Positions 44,209-52,389 of a stretch of 64,000 nt of DNA are shown here, piece after piece. The translations under genes were made by a program, and so were the position numbers. Under the pieces are notes generated by a model. That model was given only the letters and a program-made list of their open reading frames with translations. It was not told the DNA's origin and did not search any database. Numbering within the stretch: the stretch's first letter is position 1; the number at the start of each line of letters is the position of its first letter. Location of the stretch: positions 372,001 to 436,000 of the forward strand of contig NZ_JAPJZJ010000001.1 of the NCBI RefSeq assembly GCF_028858515.1. The letters are read 5' to 3'. Source of the stretch: Aurantiacibacter sp. D1-12. Its GTDB lineage: Bacteria > Pseudomonadota > Alphaproteobacteria > Sphingomonadales > Sphingomonadaceae.

Positions 44209-45165
44209 ATGGTTTCATTCCTCGAATTCGAAAAGCCTGTTGCCGAGCTGGAAGCAAAGATCGCCGATCTTCGCGGGGCTGCCGGTGAAGATGGCGATAT
44301 CGACATTTCCAATGAGCTGCAGCGGCTGGAGCTGAAAAGCGCGAAGCTGCTCGAAAGCACCTACTCCAACCTTTCCCCGTGGCAGAAAACGCAGGTCGCC
44401 CGGCATCCTGGCCGTCCGCACTTCCGCGATTATGTGGCGCACGGATTCGACAACTTCATCCCGCTGGGCGGTGATCGTCTTTATGGAGATGATCAGGCGA
44501 TCATGGGCGGTCTCGCTACGCTCAATGGGCGCAAGGTCGTTCTGATCGGGCATGAGAAGGGTCACGACACCGAAAGCCGGATCAACCACAATTTCGGCAT
44601 GGGTAAGCCAGAGGGCTATCGCAAGGCGATCCGCCTTATGGAACTCGCCGACCGCTTCGCGCTGCCGGTTGTAACACTCGTCGATACCTCGGGCGCGTTT
44701 CCCGGGATCGAAGCGGAAGAGCGTGGGCAGGCAGAAGCCATCGCCCGCTCCACCGAAGCATGCCTGTCGCTTGGCGTGCCAATGGTCGCTGCCATTGTGG
44801 GTGAGGGCGGCTCTGGCGGAGCTGTCGCACTTGCAAGTGCCGAACGCGTGCTGATGTTTGAACATGCCGTCTATTCGGTCATCTCGCCGGAGGGGTGTGC
44901 ATCGATCCTCTGGCGCACCGCAGAAAAAGCACCACAAGCGGCGGAAGCGATGAAGCTAACCGCGCAGAATCTGCTCGAGCTCGGTGTGATTGATCGTATC
45001 GTCCCCGAGCCGATGGGCGGCGCACAGCGAAATCCGCAGGCTGCAATTGCCTCTTTGGTGAGCACGATTGACGATGAATTGGAGGGTCTTGAAGGCTTTT
45101 CGTCAGCCGAGCTGCGGCGCCAACGGGACGAACGATTCCTCAGGATCGGCCAAAGCCTCCGTTAA
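44209..45165 (+). CDS. accA: Acetyl-CoA carboxylase carboxyltransferase subunit alpha
   Basis: 318 residues from the ATG at 44209, 11 bases after xerD. FLEFEKPVAELEAKI is the usual N-terminus; HPGRPHFRDYV, GHEKGHDTESRI, GAFPGIEAEERGQAEAIA and EGGSGGAVALA are carboxyltransferase motifs. It pairs with AccD to make malonyl-CoA. Length is normal. The codon before 44209 in the same frame overlaps xerD and is not used. Confidence 0.97.
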   Translation: MVSFLEFEKPVAELEAKIADLRGAAGEDGDIDISNELQRLELKSAKLLESTYSNLSPWQKTQVARHPGRPHFRDYVAHGFDNFIPLGGDRLYGDDQAIMGGLATLNGRKVVLIGHEKGHDTESRINHNFGMGKPEGYRKAIRLMELADRFALPVVTLVDTSGAFPGIEAEERGQAEAIARSTEACLSLGVPMVAAIVGEGGSGGAVALASAERVLMFEHAVYSVISPEGCASILWRTAEKAPQAAEAMKLTAQNLLELGVIDRIVPEPMGGAQRNPQAAIASLVSTIDDELEGLEGFSSAELRRQRDERFLRIGQSLR

Positions 45166-45281
45166 TTTACAAGTTTTTGCTGACCGCAAGGCGGCGGGAA
45201 CATTGTTTTTGTTCTACGGTTTGTGAACATAGACATTTGGCGTCATGATGCGCCGCAATTATCGTGTTGGAGGAGGACCGC

Positions 45282-46766
45282 ATGTCGCAATCACTATACC
45301 CTAAGCTCAAGGTGTTGGCTTCTGCTAGCATTGGGGCAATCGCGCTTTCGGCATGTGCCTCTATCCCCGGCGCCAACGTTGCCCCCGGTTCCCCGATTAC
45401 CGCTGAGGAAGCGCAGCTGGGTGCGCAGTATCACGAGCAATTCGTGGCCCAGTTTGGCGGCGAGATGACAGGTCCGCAGGCCCGCTATGTCGAGCAGGTC
45501 GGCCAGAACATTGCTGTGCAGTCTGGCCTGGCGACTACACCCGGTGCATTTGATGTGACGCTGCTCAATTCGAGTGTGAACAACGCTTTCGCGGTGCCGG
45601 GCGGCTACGTTTATGCAACGCGCCAGCTCGTCAATCTGATGAATAACGAGGCTGAACTGGCCGCTGTGCTGGGTCATGAAGTCGGCCATGTGGCAGCGCG
45701 CCATTCGGCTCGGCGGCAAGCCGCAGCGCAACGCAACCAGCTTGGCGGCGTAGGTATCGCTATTCTCTCGAGTATTCTGCTTGGCGATAACCCGCTCGGC
45801 AACACGATTTCGCGCGGTGCCTTGCAAGGCTCGCAGATGCTGACGCTCAGCTATTCGCGCAATCAGGAACTGGAGGCCGACGCGCTTGGCGTCCAGTATC
45901 TCAACCGCGCCGGTTACGATCCGCGCTCTATGGCCACGCTCCTTCAGAGCCTCGCCGCGCAGAACCAGCTCGATGCGCAGCTGCAGGGGCGGCAGAATGC
46001 GACGATCCCCGAATGGGCCTCGACCCACCCCGATCCGGCGAGCCGTGTGCAAAATGCGGTGCAGCTCGCGGGTGGCGGTACGGGTGTGACCAACCGCAAC
46101 ACCTTCCTCTCCCGCATTGACGGGATGATCTACGGTGATGATCCCGAGCAGGGCGTGATCGAAGGACGCCAGTTTATCCATCCGATCCTGCGCTTCAGCT
46201 TCACCGCGCCGCAGGGCTTCTACATGGTCAACAGCCCGCGGGCTGTGTCGATCAATGGTAATGGCGGCCGTGCGCAGCTTACGATGGCGCAGTACGACGG
46301 GAACATGGATAGCTATGTGCGCAATGTGTTCCGCGCGATTGGCGGAGAGCAGCAGCAGCTCGCCCCGCAAACGATCGAACGCACCACGGTGAACGGCCTT
46401 CCGGCGACTTATGGCTTCGCGCGAGTCAACAACGGGCAGAGCCAGGTCGATGTGACGGTTTTCGCCTATGACTTCGGCAACGGTCAGGCCTATCACTTCC
46501 AGTCGATTACTCCGGCAGGACAGGCTGGCACGTTTAATTCGCTTTACCAGTCGATGCGGCGGATCTCGTCGCAAGAAGCTGGCAGTGTGGTTCCGCGCCG
46601 AATCGATATTGTGACCGCCGGGCGCAGCGACACTGTCGCAAGTCTGGCGCGTAGGATGGCCTATACTGACGGACAGGAAGCGCGCTTCCGTGTGCTCAAC
46701 GGGTTGTTCGGAGATGCTCGTGTGGTGCCCGGGCAGCAATACAAGATTGTCGTGCGGTCGAACTGA
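45282..46766 (+). CDS. M48 family metalloprotease, lipoprotein-like
   Basis: 494 residues from the ATG at 45282 with GGAGGAGG just upstream. Signal with lipobox-like LSAC (Cys25). Zinc ligands His132, His136 (GHEVGH) and Glu196 (ELEAD) are intact. The C-terminal 60 residues (TAGRSDTVASLARRM, FRVLNGL, PGQQYKIVV) resemble a LysM-like or related fold seen in alphaproteobacterial M48 proteases. This is likely a periplasmic outer-membrane-associated protease for envelope quality control (BepA/YfgC- or LoiP-like). Terminator follows. Confidence 0.9.
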   Translation: MSQSLYPKLKVLASASIGAIALSACASIPGANVAPGSPITAEEAQLGAQYHEQFVAQFGGEMTGPQARYVEQVGQNIAVQSGLATTPGAFDVTLLNSSVNNAFAVPGGYVYATRQLVNLMNNEAELAAVLGHEVGHVAARHSARRQAAAQRNQLGGVGIAILSSILLGDNPLGNTISRGALQGSQMLTLSYSRNQELEADALGVQYLNRAGYDPRSMATLLQSLAAQNQLDAQLQGRQNATIPEWASTHPDPASRVQNAVQLAGGGTGVTNRNTFLSRIDGMIYGDDPEQGVIEGRQFIHPILRFSFTAPQGFYMVNSPRAVSINGNGGRAQLTMAQYDGNMDSYVRNVFRAIGGEQQQLAPQTIERTTVNGLPATYGFARVNNGQSQVDVTVFAYDFGNGQAYHFQSITPAGQAGTFNSLYQSMRRISSQEAGSVVPRRIDIVTAGRSDTVASLARRMAYTDGQEARFRVLNGLFGDARVVPGQQYKIVVRSN

Positions 46767-46785
46767 CGCTGCACTGATCCAAACA

Positions 46786-46824
46786 CAAAAAGGGCCGCCC
46801 CATTGGAGCGGCCCTTTTTTGTGT
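46786..46824 (+). terminator. Rho-independent terminator after M48 protease
   Basis: AAAAAGGGCCGC, a 9-base loop, then GCGGCCCTTTTTT. The stem is GC-rich and both sides carry A/T runs, so it may also stop the opposite direction. It lies 20 bases after the protease stop. Confidence 0.9.
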
Positions 46825-46865
46825 GTCGGTAATCCGACAGGCGATTTTCAGCTCCGGGCAAAAAG

Positions 46866-46902
46866 AAAGGGCGGCAGGTTTCCCTGCCGCCCCACTTTTT
46901 CG
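46866..46902 (-). terminator. Rho-independent terminator after first Flp pilin
   Basis: GGGCGGCAGG, loop of 4, CCTGCCGCCC (46869-46892), with TTTCTTTTT following on the minus strand. It sits 26 bases beyond the pilin stop. It lacks a long T-run on the plus strand. Confidence 0.85.
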
Positions 46903-46917
46903 CTTTGAAGCTAAGGC

Positions 46918-47100
46918 TTAGATGTTAGCCTTGTTTGCTTCGGTCAGCTCGGTCTTCACGTTGTTGAAGGTCGTGCTGAGTTCGTTGCCGAGCGACTGCA
47001 TTGCAGTGATAGCAGCAACGGCGATCAGAGCAGCGATCAGGCCGTATTCAATAGCGGTTGCACCCTGCTCGTCGCGGATCATGTTCTTGAAGAAAGTCAT
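46918..47100 (-). CDS. Flp family type IVb pilin
   Basis: A 60-residue pilin. MTFFKNMIRDEQG is a short leader, G-ATAIEYGLI the prepilin peptidase site with Glu5, followed by a hydrophobic helix and a short polar tail. CAGGAG precedes the ATG. Flp pilins form Tad pili for adhesion. No tad genes are in the window, so its assembly machinery is elsewhere. One of two similar genes in tandem. Confidence 0.95.
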   Translation of the reverse strand: MTFFKNMIRDEQGATAIEYGLIAALIAVAAITAMQSLGNELSTTFNNVKTELTEANKANI

Positions 47101-47195
47101 TACGTAGTCTCCTGGTTTAAGTCTTCGGTACCCGGCTCTCTCGGGTTTCCCTGATTGAGCTCAGCCCTGATTACGGGGCATTTCTGAAGAAAATC

Positions 47196-47390
47196 CTAAG
47201 ATCGTGCGGAAGAACTTGCGTCTTCGACCTTGGTCTCGACACTGTTCCACATGTCGACCGTTGCCGTGGCCATGCCCTGCAGCGCAGTGATCATGGCAAT
47301 CGCAATCAATGCGAGGATGAGGCCATACTCGATGGCTGTCGCGCCCTGCTCATCACGCAGCAGGTTGTTGAATAATGTCTTCGTCCGCAC
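47196..47390 (-). CDS. Flp family type IVb pilin (second copy)
   Basis: 64 residues from a GTG with GGGGAC upstream. RDEQG-ATAIEYGLI is identical to the neighbour's processing site, while the C-terminal tail (MWNSVETKVEDASSSARS) diverges, so the two are older duplicates. The gap of 95 bases and separate ribosome sites allow independent levels. Confidence 0.93.
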   Translation of the reverse strand: MRTKTLFNNLLRDEQGATAIEYGLILALIAIAMITALQGMATATVDMWNSVETKVEDASSSARS

Positions 47391-47462
47391 TGGATTGTCC
47401 CCTAGATAAGAGCGCGATGAAGCGAGATTTTACATCCAGGAGTTAACGGGTAGTGGGGAGCA

Positions 47463-47873
47463 TTGGTTAACGTGGAAAATATTCCGACATGGCTGCCGGT
47501 GGTCGCTCTGGCCCTGTGCGATGGGGAAGGGCGGATTCTCCTGCAACAAAGGCCGGATCACAAGCATCACGGCGGGCTGTGGGAATTCCCCGGTGGCAAG
47601 GTGGAAACCGGCGAATCTCCGCAGGATGCACTGCTGCGAGAGATTGGCGAGGAGCTGGGGATCGCGCTTGCCGCAGACCAGCTAAGGCCAACATCTTTTG
47701 CAGAGGAAACGGGCGAGAAGCACATTGTCCTTTTTCTTTACACCTCCCGCGAGGCAGTGTCGGAGCCTGTGGCGCACGACGGGCAGGCGTTCGGCTGGTT
47801 CACCCATGAAGAGGCAAGCCAGCTGCCACTCGCGCCGATGGACCGCGATTTGCTGGCAAGAGTTTCGTTTTAA
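47463..47873 (+). CDS. mutT: NUDIX hydrolase, MutT-like
   Basis: 136 residues from a TTG; a GTG 3 codons later is an alternative. The Nudix box GGKVETGESPQDALLREIGEEL-G is complete: GG-x5-E-x7-REIGEELG. ILLQQRP and HHGGLWEFPGG are MutT features, so it may cleanse 8-oxo-dGTP. The stop is 47 bases before tRNA-Arg. Function in dNTP cleanup is known for the family. Confidence 0.9.
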   Translation: MVNVENIPTWLPVVALALCDGEGRILLQQRPDHKHHGGLWEFPGGKVETGESPQDALLREIGEELGIALAADQLRPTSFAEETGEKHIVLFLYTSREAVSEPVAHDGQAFGWFTHEEASQLPLAPMDRDLLARVSF

Positions 47874-47920
47874 TCCCTTGCCAAGCTGATCAGGCCCCCT
47901 TATGTGGCCGCCTCTACCGC

Positions 47921-47997
47921 GCGCCAGTAGCTCAGCTGGATAGAGTACCTGACTACGAATCAGGCGGTCGGAGGTTCGAATCCTTCCTGGCGCGCCA
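47921..47997 (+). tRNA. tRNA-Arg (anticodon ACG)
   Basis: A complete cloverleaf: acceptor GCGCCAG pairing with CTGGCGC, D-arm AGCTCAGCTGGATAGAG, anticodon stem CCTGA/TCAGG around loop CTACGAA with anticodon ACG at 47955-47957, T-arm GGTTCGAATCC, discriminator G and an encoded CCA. The ACG is normally edited to ICG and reads CGU/CGC/CGA. Confidence 0.97.
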
Positions 47998-48034
47998 AAA
48001 AAGGGACTGGCCCGAAGGGTCGGTCCCTTTTTTG
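47998..48034 (+). terminator. Terminator after tRNA-Arg
   Basis: AAAA then GGGACTGGCCC, loop GAA, GGGTCGGTCCC, TTTTTT: 11-bp stem with two G-U pairs, starting directly after the tRNA. Confidence 0.92.
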
Positions 48035-48173
48035 GTTCTGGGGCGAGAGAAAGCGCGGGATGGAACACAATGCCTGTCTCGCCATTCTCTTGAGCAGGGC
48101 GTGGTAATTTCCGCCTTTCCAGCCTATTGGACCTATCCCGCAAGTTTCTGAGCAGGGGAGCACAGGTATTTCT

Positions 48174-48785
48174 ATGAGTAATGATAACGGTGCCGTGGCA
48201 AAGTCACCGCCGCCCAAGCCTCCCGTCCCCGACGATGTGCAGGATGCGATCCGCACGCTGATCCGCTGGTCTGGCGATGATCCGGAGCGGGAAGGGTTGC
48301 TCGATACGCCAAAGCGCGTTGCGCGCGCCTGGAAAGAGTATTGTCAGGGCTACGCTGAAGATCCGTCTACCCACCTGGCCCGAACCTTTGAAGAAGTGGG
48401 CGGCTATGATGAGATCGTGCTGTTGAAGGACATCCCTTTTCAAAGCCATTGTGAACACCATATGGCGCCGATCATCGGGAAAGCGGCGATCGCCTATCTG
48501 CCGACCGATCACGTGGTGGGCATTTCCAAGCTTGCCCGGGTGTTGCACGGCTATGCTCGGCGATTGCAGATCCAGGAACGGCTGACGGCAGAGGTCGCAC
48601 AGGCGATCTGGGATGGTCTCAATCCGCGCGGCGTTGCAGTTGTGATCGAAGCGAGCCATGCCTGTATGACCGCGCGCGGTGTTCGTACTCCGGGTGTGGG
48701 AATGGTGACCAGCAAGGTGATGGGCACCTTCCGCGAAGATATGAAGAGCCGCAAGGAAGTGCTGGCTTTGATGGGATACTCCTGA
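48174..48785 (+). CDS. folE: GTP cyclohydrolase I
   Basis: 203 residues of type IA. Zinc-binding Cys and His in SHCEHHM and a later Cys in ACMTARGV, and [26 protein letters not shown] and ARGVRTPG motifs are present. It makes 7,8-dihydroneopterin triphosphate, the first step of folate and biopterin synthesis. Acts as a decamer. Confidence 0.97.
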   Translation: MSNDNGAVAKSPPPKPPVPDDVQDAIRTLIRWSGDDPEREGLLDTPKRVARAWKEYCQGYAEDPSTHLARTFEEVGGYDEIVLLKDIPFQSHCEHHMAPIIGKAAIAYLPTDHVVGISKLARVLHGYARRLQIQERLTAEVAQAIWDGLNPRGVAVVIEASHACMTARGVRTPGVGMVTSKVMGTFREDMKSRKEVLALMGYS

Positions 48786-48818
48786 CGCTGCCAACGCGTC
48801 TGTGACAAGGGACTAAGA

Positions 48819-50111
48819 ATGACGGCATTATATGTGAGGGGCGGCCAGAAGCTCGAAGGCAAGATTGATCCCTCTGCCAACAAGAACGCGGTGCTTCCGG
48901 TTCTGTGTGCCACATTGTTGAGCGAAGCGCCGATCATGCTTCGCAATGTGCCGGACATTACCGATGTGCAGCGCATCCATGCCTTCTTCACCGACCTTGG
49001 CAGCACGATCGAGTGGGATCACGATGCCAAAACCTTTGCCATCGATCACTCAACTATCCCGAGCAGTGCCAAGGCCAAGCTGCCCCAGGCGATGCGTGCA
49101 TCGATCATGATGATCCCCGGCCTGCTCGCCCGTCTCGGCGAAGCGCGGCTGGAGCATGAAGTGAAGGGTTGCACACTGGGCGCACGCGAGATTGATCCGC
49201 ACGTGCAGGTGTTCAAGGCGTTCGGGGCCGAGGTGTCATACGAAGGCAAGGACATAGTCTTCCGCAAGAGCGGGAAGGGCGAGGGCACACGCATGTGGCT
49301 CGAATATGCCTCTGTCACGACGACCGAGAACTTCATCATCAGCGCGCTTGCCTCGAGCGGTACAAGCCAGATCGTCAACGCCGCGTGTGAGCCGCATGTG
49401 CAAGAGATGTGCACCTTCCTCGAACAGATGGGTGCCACAATTCGCGGCAAGGGCACCTCGATGGTATCCGTCGACGGATGCGATGAGTTCAAGCCGGTCG
49501 ACTACACTTTCGTCGAGGACTTCCACGAGATTGCCACCTTCCTTGCGCTCGCTGCGGTGACCGGTGGCGACATTTCGGTGCGCAACACGCAGCCCGAAGA
49601 TTTCATGCTGATCGATCGCACGTTCGAGAAGTTCGGCGCACATGTGGAGCATAAAGACGGCTGGTCACGTCTCAACGCGCCCGAAGAACTCGTGGTGCAG
49701 CAGAACTTCACCAGTCACATTACGACCAAGGTCGAAGCCGCGCCGTGGCCCTACATCCCGGCCGACCTGCTGCCGATCTTCATTGCCCTGGGCGTGAAGG
49801 CCAAGGGTCAGACGATGTTCTGGAACAAGGTCTACGAAGGCGGCCTGACCTGGCACACCGAGCTGAGCCTGTTTGGCGCGCACACGCTGCTGTGCGATCC
49901 GCACCGACTGATCACATTCGGTGGTGACAAGCTGCGCCCGGCGACGGTGACCAGCCCCTATATCATCCGCGTCGCCATCGCGATGCTGATGGTGGCGAGC
50001 AGCATCGAAGGCGAGAGCACGATCCTCGATGCAGATCCAATCCGCCGCGCACACCCCAACTTCACCGACAATATCGATAGCCTCGGCGTCGATGTAAAAT
50101 GGGTGGATTGA
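48819..50111 (+). CDS. murA: UDP-N-acetylglucosamine 1-carboxyvinyltransferase, divergent MurA
   Basis: 430 residues of the EPT fold. ANKNAVLPVL has the Lys22-Asn23 equivalents, and GCTLGAREID the Cys and Arg of the active-site loop (normally GGCxIGARPVD). But the flank is unusual: REID replaces RPVD, and the usual PTDMQ is PADLL (PYIPADLLP). The protein belongs to a diverged MurA group also seen in other bacteria, which I recall as second MurA-type genes. Whether a canonical murA exists elsewhere cannot be seen. It uses PEP to start peptidoglycan precursors. folE is 33 bases upstream. Confidence 0.85.
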   Translation: MTALYVRGGQKLEGKIDPSANKNAVLPVLCATLLSEAPIMLRNVPDITDVQRIHAFFTDLGSTIEWDHDAKTFAIDHSTIPSSAKAKLPQAMRASIMMIPGLLARLGEARLEHEVKGCTLGAREIDPHVQVFKAFGAEVSYEGKDIVFRKSGKGEGTRMWLEYASVTTTENFIISALASSGTSQIVNAACEPHVQEMCTFLEQMGATIRGKGTSMVSVDGCDEFKPVDYTFVEDFHEIATFLALAAVTGGDISVRNTQPEDFMLIDRTFEKFGAHVEHKDGWSRLNAPEELVVQQNFTSHITTKVEAAPWPYIPADLLPIFIALGVKAKGQTMFWNKVYEGGLTWHTELSLFGAHTLLCDPHRLITFGGDKLRPATVTSPYIIRVAIAMLMVASSIEGESTILDADPIRRAHPNFTDNIDSLGVDVKWVD

Positions 50112-50130
50112 TCAGCCACTGATCGTAGAC

Positions 50131-50164
50131 AAAAAAGGGCGCCGCAACGGGCGCCCTTTTCTTT
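50131..50164 (+). terminator. Bidirectional terminator between murA and peroxiredoxin
   Basis: AAAAAAGGGCGCC, loop of 6, GGCGCCCTTTTCTTT. 7-bp GC stem with A and T tracts on both sides; both converging genes end near it. Confidence 0.9.
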
Positions 50165-50182
50165 GTTCGGTAATGTTTTGCC

Positions 50183-50662
50183 TCAGAGCTGGCCGAGCAT
50201 GTGGTCGGCGCTTGATACGGCGAATTCGCCCGGACCTTCCACGTTCAGCTCTGTCACCACGCCATTATCGACGATCATCGAATAGCGGTTGGAGCGGCTA
50301 CCCATTCCGTAACCGGAGAAATCGACATCCAGACCGACAGCCTTGGCGAAATCGCCGTTGCCGTCCGCCAGCATGGTCACTTCGCCAGCATCGTTCGCGT
50401 CTTTCCACGCGGCCATGACGAAAGCATCGTTCACACTGGTGCAGGCGATCTCGTCGACGCCCTTGGCCTTCAATTCAGACGCCTTTTCGACAAAGCCGGG
50501 AAGGTGCTTGGCAGAGCAGGTCGGAGTAAAGGCGCCGGGCACTGCGAACAGCGCGACCTTCTTGCCAGCAAAGAACTCACCCGTCTGGACTTGCTGCGGG
50601 CCCTCACTGGTGGCCTTCGCCACGGCTACGTCGGGTAGGGTATCGCCTTTAGAAATCGTCAT
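50183..50662 (-). CDS. Peroxiredoxin, Prx5 (AhpE/PMP20-like) type
   Basis: 159 residues from the ATG at 50662 (MTISKGDTLPD as in family); a longer start at 50680 is in frame but next to a GGAGG that could serve either. The peroxidatic Cys49 is in PGAFTPTCS, Thr46 and Arg in SRSNRYSM complete the site. It reduces H2O2 or organic peroxides, using glutaredoxin or thioredoxin. It may work with the trxA and gor of this window. Confidence 0.95.
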   Translation of the reverse strand: MTISKGDTLPDVAVAKATSEGPQQVQTGEFFAGKKVALFAVPGAFTPTCSAKHLPGFVEKASELKAKGVDEIACTSVNDAFVMAAWKDANDAGEVTMLADGNGDFAKAVGLDVDFSGYGMGSRSNRYSMIVDNGVVTELNVEGPGEFAVSSADHMLGQL

Positions 50663-50856
50663 AGTCTTCTTGTCCTCCATGGGGGCTTTCGCCTTCAGAT
50701 AGGGTGCAAACGCTGCGGCACAAGAAATGTGCCCATGAAAGCGTCAAACTCCGCAGGGGTTTACGCTGCGGCTCTACCCCCCTATGTGGCGCACCATTAT
50801 TTGGCGTTGCATGGAGCCCCGGCGACGCTTCACCCGAATCTACAGGAGAAGTGCCC

Positions 50857-52269
50857 GTGGCAGACGCCGCTTTCACCGACTATATCGTCAAAGACATTGC
50901 ACTGGCTGACTATGGCCGTGCCGAAATCAACATTGCCGAAACCGAAATGCCGGGCCTGATGGCCACGCGCGAAGAGTTTGGTGCATCGAAGCCGCTTGCT
51001 GGCGCGCGCATCACAGGTTCGCTGCACATGACGATCCAGACTGCCGTTCTGATCGAAACGCTGGTTGAGCTCGGTGCGGAAGTACGCTGGGCAACCTGCA
51101 ACATCTTCTCGACGCAGGACCACGCTGCAGCTGCCATCGCCGCTCAGGATATTCCCGTGTTCGCGGTGAAGGGCGAGAGCCTGGCTGAGTACTGGGATTA
51201 TGTCGGCAACATCTTTGACTGGGAAGACAACGGTGACGGCCAGACTGCCAACCTGATCCTGGACGATGGCGGCGATGCGACGATGTTCGCGCTCTGGGGC
51301 GCTCGCCTCGAAGCAGGCGAAGAAATGCCGGAACCGACCAATCCCGAAGAAATCGAGATGCAGCGCGCGCTGAAGGCCTTTATCGCCAAAAAGCCGGGCT
51401 ACCTGACCGAGACGGTCAAGAACCTGAAGGGCGTTTCGGAAGAGACCACCACCGGCGTTCACCGCCTCTACCACATCGCCAAGCAGGGCAAGCTGCCCTT
51501 CCCGGCGATCAACGTGAATGACAGCGTGACCAAGTCGAAGTTCGACAACCTCTACGGCTGCCGCGAATCGCTGGTCGACGCGATCCGTCGTGCAACCGAC
51601 GTGATGCTTTCGGGTAAGGTCGCTTTCGTTGCCGGTTACGGTGACGTCGGCAAGGGTTCGGCACAATCGCTGCGTGATGGCGGTGCCCGCGTTCTGGTAA
51701 GCGAAATCGATCCAATCTGCGCCCTGCAGGCCGCGATGGAAGGCTTCGAAGTCACTACGCTGGAAGACGCAGTGACCCGCGCCGACATCTTCGTCACCAC
51801 AACCGGCAACGAAGACGTGATCACTGCCGATCACATGAAGGCGATGAAGCCGATGAGCATCGTCTGCAACATTGGTCACTTCGACAGTGAGATCCAGATC
51901 GGCGCGCTCAGCAACTATGAGTGGACCGAACTCAAGCCGGGCACCGACCTGGTGAAGTTCCCTGACGGTAAGGAAATCATCGTGCTGGCCAAGGGTCGCC
52001 TGGTGAACCTCGCTTGCGCAACCGGTCACCCCAGCTTCGTGATGAGCTGCTCCTTCACCAACCAGGTGCTGGCGCAGATGGAACTGTGGAACAACGCTGA
52101 CAGCTACAAGAACGACGTCTACGTGCTGCCCAAGCACCTCGACGAGAAGGTTGCTGCGCTCCACCTCGACAAGCTCGGCGTGAAGCTGACCAAGCTCAGC
52201 CAGCAGCAGGCCGATTACATCGGCGTGCCGGTGGAAGGCCCGTTCAAGCCGGAGCACTACCGCTACTAA
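50857..52269 (+). CDS. ahcY: Adenosylhomocysteinase
   Basis: 470 residues from the GTG at 50857, 8 bases after AGGAG. A longer frame to 50704 exists but the segment is not conserved and the ribosome site favours 50857. [44 protein letters not shown] (split in the text), [16 protein letters not shown] and HYRY C-terminus are hallmarks. It splits S-adenosylhomocysteine in the methyl cycle. Followed by a strong terminator, so it is monocistronic. I see no confident SAH riboswitch in its leader. Confidence 0.97.
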   Translation: MADAAFTDYIVKDIALADYGRAEINIAETEMPGLMATREEFGASKPLAGARITGSLHMTIQTAVLIETLVELGAEVRWATCNIFSTQDHAAAAIAAQDIPVFAVKGESLAEYWDYVGNIFDWEDNGDGQTANLILDDGGDATMFALWGARLEAGEEMPEPTNPEEIEMQRALKAFIAKKPGYLTETVKNLKGVSEETTTGVHRLYHIAKQGKLPFPAINVNDSVTKSKFDNLYGCRESLVDAIRRATDVMLSGKVAFVAGYGDVGKGSAQSLRDGGARVLVSEIDPICALQAAMEGFEVTTLEDAVTRADIFVTTTGNEDVITADHMKAMKPMSIVCNIGHFDSEIQIGALSNYEWTELKPGTDLVKFPDGKEIIVLAKGRLVNLACATGHPSFVMSCSFTNQVLAQMELWNNADSYKNDVYVLPKHLDEKVAALHLDKLGVKLTKLSQQQADYIGVPVEGPFKPEHYRY

Positions 52270-52294
52270 GCGGTTCGCTTCCAATCGGAGCAAC

Positions 52295-52330
52295 AGTCGC
52301 CCCGGCCATTGGTCGGGGCGACTTGTTTTT
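52295..52330 (+). terminator. Terminator after ahcY
   Basis: AGTCGCCCCGGCC, loop ATT, GGTCGGGGCGACTTGTTTTT: 12-bp stem with one G-U pair followed by a T-run. Confidence 0.92.
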
Positions 52331-52389
52331 GGGCGTAGCTTCGCTTCTGCCGTTGCATCGAAGCCCCGCGTCACATAGCTGGAAAAGCG

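Noticed and set aside
45294-46739. 481-codon minus-strand frame
   Set aside because: Antisense of the M48 protease, no motif, no ribosome site.
50690-50856. SAH-type riboswitch in the ahcY leader
   Set aside because: I could not match the conserved core by eye; only an Infernal search would settle it.
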